DNA of 64,000 nucleotides from Artocarpus heterophyllus (taxonomy: Eukaryota; Streptophyta; Magnoliopsida; Rosales; Moraceae). The first letter of the stretch is position 1. Each line of letters starts with the position of its first letter. The notes below the pieces were generated by a model, which saw nothing but the letters and a program-made list of their open reading frames with translations, ran no database searches and had not been told where the DNA came from. The translations under genes were made by a program, and so were the position numbers. The stretch covers positions 32,579,346 to 32,643,345 of the forward strand of contig CM046350.1 of assembly GCA_025403435.1 (NCBI GenBank). Direction: 5' to 3'. Below, in pieces: positions 36,628 through 46,309 of the stretch.

Positions 36628-38592
36628 TGTGACACCCGTTATTCTCCTAACGGGTATTGAGGTAATTAAATTAATTTTTAATGTATAAAAAAAATTGCTT
36701 CATTTAAATTTATTTTATAATATTTATTTTTATCTATTTTTAAATTTTCTAAAATTCTCCTATATTTATTTAGTATGATTACTAAAAAGCCTTAGAACTT
36801 CTAATAAATCTCAAAAATGTCATATTGGCATTATATGTGTTAAAGTCTTTAGATGAGACATAAGGATATCTTTTCCAACTACTCTTGACCCTCATTTTCT
36901 TTATTTCCTCCGTGACATGCTTCAACATGTCTCCTCTATAATTGTTTCTATCACTTCTCTTCAAAGACTTCATCTTTTCTTCCTTTCTCTTCCACGGTTC
37001 CCACACTCTTCTTCTCATTTCTTTGCTGAAGCAAAATACTTAGAGAACTTCTTCAAGGCAGCCATAAAAATCAGCCACCATCACCTCCATTTGAGCAAGA
37101 ATTTCAGTCATACCGAAGTAAAGGAACCTGTTTTGAAGCCATTTCAAGCTTCCAACTAACCATAATCCGAGGTTAGAATCTTATGAACAAATTTAGTCTT
37201 TCATTTATAAATTTTCTTTTATACTAAAGGATTATTCAAATTTGCGTTCTTAAACCTAAGTATATGTTTGTTGCTATTTTGGAGCATATGTATGAAGTCT
37301 AAGTGTATATGCCCTAGACAGAAAATTTATATTGTTAAACTTTATAATACCTCTATGGGCAGTGGTTATTTCTTGAAATTCTAAGATTAAATTAAAATAA
37401 ATTTTATGAATGTAGTTGTATGTTGTGCTTTAGTTTTAATTGTCCTTATGCACGCCTTAGGATCAAGGGAGTATGGAGCTAACGTTAATTGATTCCAGGA
37501 TTAAGAGACTGTTGATAAGCTTAAAAGGTAGGGATTCTATTACTCATCTTTTGTGAGGTTTTTATAGAATTAAAATTGATTGTTTTGCTGCAATATATAT
37601 ATATCTATGTTGAACTGATATTATATGTGTATCACATATGAAACTATGACATGGACTCGTCTTGTATTGTACGGCGAGGAACATAATGAATTGACACATG
37701 TTATAAATTGAGAAGCATGGTTAGGAAAACTAACTCTATTGATAATGATTCAATATAGAGAAATTGTGAGACATGAAGAGGGCGACGGTTACGTCCTTGG
37801 GCATGAATACCCTAAAAGGTAAAATAGGGGGAAGGCGATGACGCTTCCTTGGGTTGAAAGTCCCAGAACACACTGTACAGGAATCGATTTGGTGAGGACT
37901 CGGGGCTTGATGTCCCCTCACCGGAACACCCTTGGAATGTTTATAGGGTGATCAAGTGCGCCCATTTGGGTTTCGATGAGTTGAGTGATACTCAATTTAA
38001 CATGGATACCTAGGAACAATGATGATTGGTAATATTTGTATAAATGTGTAATTATGACACTTGGTAATGATTAACTACGGTATCCATAAGATGTGATCAT
38101 AATAAACCTCATAATCTGGAATATGATGTAACTTACTAACCATGCAGATTTTAATGTGGTAATGATAGAGGTGAGTAATGGCTTTCTCTACTGAGCATAG
38201 TGTTGCTCATACCCTTATGTTTATATCTTTTCAGGACTCACTAAGTGTGAGGTGGCTACGAGAAATATAGTTGAGGAAGTGATGTAGCTATATTACATTG
38301 GGACTGCTTCAATCGTTGAGAATGTTCTTCATGATAATGTAAGCATCAATTGTTACTTTCTGTGACTGTATTACAATGTGTTGAGGGTTAAAATGATGAT
38401 GACAACAGTTTATATTATTAAATTTAAGGTGCTACATTAAAACTGTGGTTTATTTGTCGTTTATATTTTTATTTTTGAGTTGAGAGTTTTCATTTAAGTC
38501 CCGGGCAAATTTTATTTTTAAGGTTTTACTTTTATTATTTATTTTTATTTTATCTCACTAAAAACTGTTAACCCCCACATAGGGGCGTTACA
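36628..38592 (+). repeat. 5' LTR of the LOG-bearing element
   Basis: 1965 bp, TGTGACACCC ... GGGGCGTTACA. It opens with a perfect inverted repeat, ACCCGTTA-TTCTCC-TAACGGGT (36634-36655). It is the same as the 3' LTR at every place I compared except for an AT microsatellite at about 37595-37605, one unit longer here. Confidence 0.93.
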
Positions 38593-38599
38593 GAATTTT

Positions 38600-38612
38600 T
38601 GGTATCAGAGCC
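38600..38612 (+). other. Primer-binding site of the LOG-bearing element
   Basis: TGGTATCAGAGCC lies seven bases after the LTR end, complementary to initiator-Met tRNA, as usual for chromoviruses. Confidence 0.85.
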
Positions 38613-40214
38613 TAGGTTCGGTTAACCTAGGGAGTGTAGCACCATTTTAAAAAAAATATATTTTTGAGATGGTTTTGAAGCTGAATTTTTATTGTCATCA
38701 TCAAAATGAACCTTCACATTGATTTATACAGTCTAGAAGGATGTAACATGGAAAGGCCATAGAATGAAAATATCAATAGTTATATGAGTACAATAATTTT
38801 ATAGAAGGAAAGTATTAATAGTTATAAGGGAATGATAATTATATGAAATGAGTTTATAAGTAGAATGCTTATGAGAGATTCGTATAATATTTGGATCTAT
38901 AAGCATATTTAATTCGTATAAACGATGAGAAATTCATATAGATACGAGGATTTAAGAGCCTTTTGTCTCGTGAAAAACAATAAGAAATATAAGGCTTGAT
39001 TTATTGATTTTAAAGTTTGACATAGATATGCCAAATTTTTTCGTAATTGATTCAAACCTAAGTAATGATTATGTGTGGATTCAATGGAACACATAAGTGT
39101 CAATATCTTTTCTTAAAAGTTCTATTTATTTGAGGAATATGATATAAGTTGGGAATCATGGTATTGAATCTTGAGAGAGATAAATGTTAGACTTTTGGTC
39201 TGTTGAGACTGTGTAAAGTCTAGAATGCATGAATCTCAAAATTGGAATATTTTGTTACGTACATTGTATTTAAGTGTATCAGTGAATCTTTATATATAGA
39301 TGCAATAGAAAAATGATCAATAGGAGTTTCCTTAAGTAAATCATAATACTTAAGGCACTTATAATAATTTTGGATAATTACGATAAAATGTTTAAGTTTT
39401 AGATGTTTAGATGTGAATCTTTTGGTTACCTACGGTTTTGTTATATGAAGAAATTAGATATTGTATAAGTAGAATTGTGGAGATTGTAGATGTTCCTAAG
39501 TAGTAACATCTAGTGTCTTTGTTCGTTGATATGGTCTACGTTGAAAGACGTAAATCGTATTGATTTCAAGGTTAGTCACATTCTAAACCCTTGGTAGCAA
39601 TGATGATGAATCCATTGATAGATGTTAAGTATTATGAATAACATATGGGTGTATGTATTGTTCAATAAGGTTTTGATTAAAACAAAATTATTCGAGTTGC
39701 TGGAAGATTATGTTGTTATGAAATGATTTTAAATATCATTCAGGAAGATCCTTGTTGTCGTTAAATTAGATTTGTTGTTCATAATTAACTTTATCTATAG
39801 TGGGCTTTAAATTGGGTTTAAGATTTATACAAATTGGTTTTCAATTTTATGTTTGTTATTTAACTTGTTCTAAATGTGTTAAGGCCCGAAACAACCTGAC
39901 CATTTTCAACTTAGAACATTTGGGCCTAGTTCAAATCTTAAATCAGTTTGATTCACACTGTCTCTCCCACGTGGTCTCTATACGTGTCATATACAGTGGT
40001 TTAATTATTGTTTACATATACGTTTACTGTGCGTAAGACCTTATTTCTCCGAGTTCACTTTTTCTCTCTTAATTTGTTATTTTTTCTCTAAATCGCAAAT
40101 CCTCTTCTTTTTCATTAGAAATTCTTCTTTTCCTCTAAAAGAAGAAGGAATTCTAGGATTCTGCAATTTACTATCTTAATTTTTCCTTTCTATTTACTCT
40201 TCTTTCATCTCATC
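38613..40214 (+). other. Leader of the LOG-bearing element
   Basis: 1.6 kb of AT-rich DNA with no long frame. A G-box-like CACGTGG lies at about 39968. The last 170 bases before the first ORF are CT-rich like a plant 5' UTR (CTCTTCTTTTTC type). An internal promoter captured together with the ORFs is possible but not shown. Confidence 0.45.
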
Positions 40215-40736
40215 ATGGACTCAAAGTACCAACACCTGAGAAAGTATTTCCCATCACTCTCCCAAAAGATTCTCAAAAAGAAATACAAGGCTAGAATTAC
40301 TCGGTTGTGGATTCTTATGCGTTTTGGTATCCCTTGTGATGTGAGAATGTTGATAGAGGGGAAAATCCGTCCGAGTGACTTTAGTCAAGATGTCGGTTTA
40401 CCAGGAACGGGTACCAGTCGTAGTGCAATGAAAAGAAGAGCTCGTGCCATCGTGGTCACTTGTAACAAATGTGAAAGACAAAATTGTAACGGTAAATGTA
40501 CTTCACCTGGTTATATGTCTACGAATAGAGAGGATAAAATAAGGTTTTGTAGGGATGGACTTTCAAAGGAGAACTTGGATAGCATCCATCCTCCTCTCCA
40601 CGGTCACCCTAGTGGATATGTTCAAGGAGCTATTTTTAAACTCTGGCCTAAATTTTATACAGAAAGACAACGCCTCAGGAATATGGTATTTCTAGATCCT
40701 GTTTGTCAAGCCATAAGAAAACTGGATGGGGAATAA
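40215..40736 (+). CDS. Basic cysteine-rich C4 zinc-finger protein, virus-like, in LTR element
   Basis: 173 residues, one exon, ATG at 40215 after a CT-rich leader. The N-terminus is strongly basic (residues 18-30 rich in Lys/Arg). A basic patch KRRAR (73-77) stands directly before a C4 finger with Cys83, Cys86, Cys91 and Cys95 (C-x2-C-x4-C-x3-C), followed by SPGYMSTN (97-104) and a charged tail. The order 'hydrophobic helix, Arg/Lys patch, C-x2-C ... C-x3-C, PG, Asn/Ser' resembles the cysteine-rich nucleic-acid-binding proteins of carlaviruses (Betaflexiviridae), several of which suppress RNA silencing or enter the nucleus. The match is by motif order only, and this ORF is longer than those proteins (about 100-120 residues). 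It could also be an unrelated zinc-finger gene. It shares the interior of the LTR element with the LOG homologue, 643 bases upstream. The frame has no stops or shifts. Confidence 0.6.
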   Translation: MDSKYQHLRKYFPSLSQKILKKKYKARITRLWILMRFGIPCDVRMLIEGKIRPSDFSQDVGLPGTGTSRSAMKRRARAIVVTCNKCERQNCNGKCTSPGYMSTNREDKIRFCRDGLSKENLDSIHPPLHGHPSGYVQGAIFKLWPKFYTERQRLRNMVFLDPVCQAIRKLDGE

Positions 40737-41379
40737 GTCTTCGCTCTATAAAGGTTATTTAGTCTTTACTTATTTGAAGCAGTTTTAGCTGATGTTCAAC
40801 AGTTTGTGTTTTTCTTTTACTCAAAATATTTGCTTTTGTGTTTGAAATAATTGTGATTATTAGATTGATACAGTAAGTGTTAATATCTTATTTAATTTAT
40901 GATTTTCTTAAATATATATATAATAAAATATATTATCTTATCAGACACGTTACATACGGTACAGTAATATGTTTGAATTTTGAAAAGCTTATCCAGATAT
41001 TTCAAGATTTGTGTCTCAAATTTCAAAAGTTCTACAGTATTTGTCGTTTATATTAAATTTCTAGACTTGGTGTATATTTGTCAAAAAGTCTACAGTTGTG
41101 TCAAGAGGGTCTTCTGTCGAATTGTTCTCAATTGTCAAAAGTTATACAATTAGAGTCTAATCTTTTTCAAAAAGTGAATCAGATTTTCTGTAAACTATCA
41201 ATCACCTTATCTTACTTTCTTATCCGCACAAGATTTTGTTTAAATCTTTGGATTACTTTTTCATTACCTACTCGTCTATCTCTTTAGCCCTTTTTGTATA
41301 TTTCTCATCTTTAAAAACTCATGTAGAACCCGAAGTCTAAGTGGAGCAGACATTAAGCAACCACTTCTATAAACCAAAT

Positions 41380-42030
41380 ATGTCTACCTCCCAGTCCACG
41401 AAGAAAATAAAGAATGTCTGTGTCTTTTGTGGTTCCAGCCTTGGAAAAGATAAAGCTTATTTAGAAGCTGCAAATCACTTAGGGCAAGTCCTAGCACGCA
41501 AGAAGATTAACATAATCTATGGGGGTGGTAGTATAAAAATGATGGTAAATATGGCACTAGCAGCTAGGTCTAGCGACGCTACTGATGTAAGAATTTGGCC
41601 TCATATTCCAGTTGAAGGAAACCTTTGTAAGGAAGCCATAGGTAAGGGAGAAGGAGTCAGGAGTATCCTTAAAAATTTTAAAGACATAATCTATAATTCC
41701 GATGCTTTTATAGCATTACCTGGTGGTCTAGGTACTCTTGAGGAAATATTTATAGTTGCTTGTGGGCAATTGTTGGGCTTTTATTCCAAACCTTTGGGTC
41801 TGCTGAACGTAAAGGGTTTTTATGACGGTCTTTTGAAATTTCTAGATTACGCTGTGGAAGAAAACATCACTACAGAATCGGAGAGACAAATCTTTGTTAC
41901 TGCTTCAACAGCTGAGGAATTGATAGATAAAATGCAAATCATACATCCAGAATCCGACACTGCAACATCCAAGCTTGAATGGGAAAGGGAAAGCCGGGAG
42001 CAGCCAATTGATTTGAATCTCCATCTGTAA
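41380..42030 (+). CDS. LOG: LOG-family cytokinin riboside 5'-monophosphate phosphoribohydrolase homologue, in LTR element
   Basis: 216 residues, the usual LOG length, with no introns although plant LOG genes have several. LOG enzymes release active cytokinin bases from their nucleotides in the cytosol. Visible family features are VCVFCGSS (13-20), IIYGGGSI (45-52), SDAFIALPGGLGTLEE (107-122, containing the PGG-x-GT-x2-E motif), KPLGLLNVKGFYDGLL and a C-terminal TA.EL. Two departures are notable. The glycine after GGGSI is Lys53, in a loop normally GGGS.GLMG. The conserved Met-His-x-Arg-Lys active-site segment before SDAF reads ILKNF (96-100), so the conserved Arg is absent in a gap-free alignment. 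The middle (56-95) is also strongly diverged. I chose the ATG at 41380; the upstream in-frame codons lack an ATG. The frame is intact, so selection or very recent capture is likely. Catalysis is doubtful. Confidence 0.88.
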   Translation: MSTSQSTKKIKNVCVFCGSSLGKDKAYLEAANHLGQVLARKKINIIYGGGSIKMMVNMALAARSSDATDVRIWPHIPVEGNLCKEAIGKGEGVRSILKNFKDIIYNSDAFIALPGGLGTLEEIFIVACGQLLGFYSKPLGLLNVKGFYDGLLKFLDYAVEENITTESERQIFVTASTAEELIDKMQIIHPESDTATSKLEWERESREQPIDLNLHL

Positions 42031-42985
42031 TCTTTTTGTTTTATCTTTGGCATGTAGGCATGTGTGTCCGTATTTCGTGTGTTACGAATAACCGTTTGCC
42101 TTGTATTCTGTGTTTCTTGTGGTACGTCGTTGTTCAATCTTTTAGATTCATTGAGCCTAATGCCGGGATGGCTGGATACGGAGTACTTGATGCTCTCGAA
42201 ACGCATCCTTCTTAAGGTCCGATCTTTTGTTTATCGATGTTTTTGTATCCTATAAGCATGCATGATATGGATAGCTGGTATACGGAGTGCCTTGTACTCT
42301 CGAAACGTATCCGTATCATGTTTGTAATGTGTAATATTCTGTTAATATTATGTGGAAGTACCAGAGTCAGTTATGGGGATATTCCATATGAAATATGAGT
42401 ATATTATTTGGGTTGAATGTTTGTGTCATGAGGATAGCTGTTTAATGAAAAATATGTCGGGTTTGTCTGCAACTCTGAGATTCCGTTTAATATCTCTATG
42501 AATAAGTTTAATGTATGGTTTTGAATATAAATGTTTGTGATATATGTTTTATGATTATGTTTTAGTTTATTAGTTGAGGTATGAAATCAAATATATTTGA
42601 CTTTTCCTTACTCAAAAAGGAAAAGGAACCTAAAGATGAAGTATATAAAATTTCTCTGGCAATCTCCTTAAATGTGATTGTAAATCACAGTCCATGGACA
42701 ATGAAGGACCGGAATCATGATATGGTCAATATGTATGCCTGATCAGATTCTTAGACTATTATACGGTGTTATAAGTTGAAACTTGTCAGAAATACTCTTA
42801 TTGAGGGATTTAGGAGTAAGATTTATTATGCAAGTAAATAAGTGGAAATACGATAACTTAAATTTGGAGGACAAACAACATTAACGGTTTAGACTCAGAA
42901 TTGGAATCATAGTGGAATCATAATTTTTACTAGTATTGCTAGAATTGAAATTTCGAGGACGAAATTTCTTTAAGGGGGGTAGAGC
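42031..42985 (+). other. 3' region of the LOG-bearing element
   Basis: No frame seen. It contains the paired hairpin-like repeats (42160-42325) and ends with the chromovirus-type TTTCGAGGACGAAATTTC and the polypurine tract TAAGGGGGGTAGAGC directly before the right LTR. Confidence 0.6.
42160..42325 (+). repeat. Two imperfect copies of a hairpin-forming motif after the LOG ORF
   Basis: The first copy (about 42169-42211) and second (about 42271-42313) share GAT.GCTGG.ATACGGAGT ... CTCTCGAAACG.ATCC. In the second copy GGAGTGCCTTGTACTC can pair, with outer TATACG/CGTATC support. Their role is unknown. Confidence 0.6.
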
Positions 42986-44948
42986 TGTGACACCCGTTAT
43001 TCTCCTAACGGGTATTGAGGTAATTAAATTAATTTTTAATGTATAAAAAAAATTGCTTCATTTAAATTTATTTTATAATATTTATTTTTATCTATTTTTA
43101 AATTTTCTAAAATTCTCCTATATTTATTTAGTATGATTACTAAAAAGCCTTAGAACTTCTAATAAATCTCAAAAATGTCATATTGGCATTATATGTGTTA
43201 AAGTCTTTAGATGAGACATAAGGATATCTTTTCCAACTACTCTTGACCCTCATTTTCTTTATTTCCTCCGTGACATGCTTCAACATGTCTCCTCTATAAT
43301 TGTTTCTATCACTTCTCTTCAAAGACTTCATCTTTTCTTCCTTTCTCTTCCACGGTTCCCACACTCTTCTTCTCATTTCTTTGCTGAAGCAAAATACTTA
43401 GAGAACTTCTTCAAGGCAGCCATAAAAATCAGCCACCATCACCTCCATTTGAGCAAGAATTTCAGTCATACCGAAGTAAAGGAACCTGTTTTGAAGCCAT
43501 TTCAAGCTTCCAACTAACCATAATCCGAGGTTAGAATCTTATGAACAAATTTAGTCTTTCATTTATAAATTTTCTTTTATACTAAAGGATTATTCAAATT
43601 TGCGTTCTTAAACCTAAGTATATGTTTGTTGCTATTTTGGAGCATATGTATGAAGTCTAAGTGTATATGCCCTAGACAGAAAATTTATATTGTTAAACTT
43701 TATAATACCTCTATGGGCAGTGGTTATTTCTTGAAATTCTAAGATTAAATTAAAATAAATTTTATGAATGTAGTTGTATGTTGTGCTTTAGTTTTAATTG
43801 TCCTTATGCACGCCTTAGGATCAAGGGAGTATGGAGCTAACGTTAATTGATTCCAGGATTAAGAGACTGTTGATAAGCTTAAAAGGTAGGGATTCTATTA
43901 CTCATCTTTTGTGAGGTTTTTATAGAATTAAAATTGATTGTTTTGCTGCAATATATATATCTATGTTGAACTGATATTATATGTGTATCACATATGAAAC
44001 TATGACATGGACTCGTCTTGTATTGTACGGCGAGGAACATAATGAATTGACACATGTTATAAATTGAGAAGCATGGTTAGGAAAACTAACTCTATTGATA
44101 ATGATTCAATATAGAGAAATTGTGAGACATGAAGAGGGCGACGGTTACGTCCTTGGGCATGAATACCCTAAAAGGTAAAATAGGGGGAAGGCGATGACGC
44201 TTCCTTGGGTTGAAAGTCCCAGAACACACTGTACAGGAATCGATTTGGTGAGGACTCGGGGCTTGATGTCCCCTCACCGGAACACCCTTGGAATGTTTAT
44301 AGGGTGATCAAGTGCGCCCATTTGGGTTTCGATGAGTTGAGTGATACTCAATTTAACATGGATACCTAGGAACAATGATGATTGGTAATATTTGTATAAA
44401 TGTGTAATTATGACACTTGGTAATGATTAACTACGGTATCCATAAGATGTGATCATAATAAACCTCATAATCTGGAATATGATGTAACTTACTAACCATG
44501 CAGATTTTAATGTGGTAATGATAGAGGTGAGTAATGGCTTTCTCTACTGAGCATAGTGTTGCTCATACCCTTATGTTTATATCTTTTCAGGACTCACTAA
44601 GTGTGAGGTGGCTACGAGAAATATAGTTGAGGAAGTGATGTAGCTATATTACATTGGGACTGCTTCAATCGTTGAGAATGTTCTTCATGATAATGTAAGC
44701 ATCAATTGTTACTTTCTGTGACTGTATTACAATGTGTTGAGGGTTAAAATGATGATGACAACAGTTTATATTATTAAATTTAAGGTGCTACATTAAAACT
44801 GTGGTTTATTTGTCGTTTATATTTTTATTTTTGAGTTGAGAGTTTTCATTTAAGTCCCGGGCAAATTTTATTTTTAAGGTTTTACTTTTATTATTTATTT
44901 TTATTTTATCTCACTAAAAACTGTTAACCCCCACATAGGGGCGTTACA
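42986..44948 (+). repeat. 3' LTR of the LOG-bearing element
   Basis: 1963 bp, from TGTGACACCC to GGGGCGTTACA, then target duplication TATGC. The two-base difference from the left LTR is accounted for by one AT unit at about 43953. Confidence 0.93.
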
Positions 44949-46118
44949 TATGCTCAGCCCATTTTATGTTTAATTTAATACAAAACCCTTATAATATGAA
45001 TGTATAACCTAGATCAATGAGTTTGGTTTATGAAAAATTAAATGGTATATGATTTTATAATGCTAGGCTTTTAGCACCTCTTATCTTCTAAGAAGACTGA
45101 TCTTTTCACTCAATGCAAATTAGACTCGAGGTAAGTAGAAACTACTATTTGTTGCATCACAAGAACTATGTCATGTTATGTTTTAAGGTGCATTGATTGG
45201 ATTGTTGTTATTTGGGAATAATTTAGGTTGTTGAAAAGCATTCATGATTCATGACAATTACATTAGAACAAGTAATGTGATTTGAAAAGGAAATGAGGTT
45301 TTTAACTAAAATGGGGGTTTGGTGCTTAATAGGTGGTTGAGTAGGCACGGGACACGAGTGGGACCGGTGGACCTAACAAAGAGTGGTGAATACCTTGAGG
45401 TTGAAAAACCAAGATAAGAAAAGCCACAAAGACTTAGACTAAATATGGCAAATATGTGAGGTCTAAAGACCAAGATGGAAACCCTGTATTATTATTATTA
45501 CATTGGCCAAAATGATGAACAGGTTCTAAAAATCACGGCCTATAATTATCAATTAAATACTACACTCCAAGGGTACCCAAAAGAAGAAAGAATTGTTGAA
45601 AGAAAATTGATAAAAGAAAATGTTCATGTTCCAACAAAAACTTGTTGCATTCTCATTCAATGTTCATGTTCATGCATTAGTTTCTACTCATTGAGCTTCT
45701 AGCTCATTATAGTTCTTATGATATAGGTGAGAGTGTACAGGGTTAGGGGTTGGTTAAGTTTCTAGAGTTGCCAGACAGAAATTTGTTCATATGCCATAAT
45801 TTGGATCTACTTTTGAAACATATGTTGGAACTCTGTTTTGTAAAACTTAGTAGCTCTGTTATGGTTTTGTGAATAGACATATATTACTGAATTTGGATGT
45901 GATAGTATAGTTTTGTTCATATTACAAAGTTTGAATGATATATATATTGTAAATAAGAAAATGAATGAAACAACAGTTTCAAAACTCTTTTATACTGAAA
46001 TGAATATTTTAAGTAAACCATAACACTTATAATGTAAAATGAAAGGTTAATATTTCTTATCCTAACTAAATAGGCTTTACACGAGGTCATTAGTTAGCTT
46101 GAGAGGTATCATAGTTTT

Positions 46119-46130
46119 TGGTATCAGAGT
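46119..46130 (+). other. Primer-binding site of the gypsy chromovirus
   Basis: TGGTATCAGAGT follows the end of the left LTR (GGTATCATA at 46105-46113) by five bases. Confidence 0.75.
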
Positions 46131-46309
46131 GGAGGTTAAATCATTTCGGAGGACAAAAGAAGGCATATGAATGTATTCTGGTTGGTAAACTTGGTCAACT
46201 ATTGGTATCTCTTGTCTTTATGATATGTTGTTTACAATTTTGTTAATTTATGTTTGTGTTTTTTATGGGCTATATAAAGGAATAAGATTGGGCATTATAC
46301 AGGAAGATA

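Larger units (their letters stand above)
36628..44948 (+). mobile_element. Young non-autonomous LTR element carrying two non-retroviral ORFs
   Basis: It has a target duplication TATGC (36623-36627 and 44949-44953) and LTRs 36628-38592 and 42986-44948. A PBS (38600-38612) and a polypurine tract just before 42986 complete the signals needed for reverse transcription. The 4.4-kb interior has no gag, protease, RT, RNase H or integrase. It holds a 173-codon cysteine-rich ORF and a 216-codon LOG homologue, both intact and on the sense strand. The segment before the right LTR, with TTTCGAGGACGAAATTTC then TTTAAGGGGGG, is the hallmark 3' end of plant chromoviruses, so the backbone derives from a Ty3/gypsy element and would need enzymes in trans. 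It is inserted in the left LTR of the older gypsy element. Confidence 0.93.

Noticed and set aside
36782..37018. 78-residue basic ORF on the minus strand, present twice (also 43140-43376)
   Set aside because: It lies in the LTRs, so its doubling only reflects LTR identity. Antisense to a CT-rich leader, it owes its Lys/Arg richness to that composition.
36917..37159. 80-residue plus-strand ORF in each LTR
   Set aside because: It falls in the transcribed LTR leader, is Ser/His/Phe-rich with no motif, and is better explained as a chance frame.
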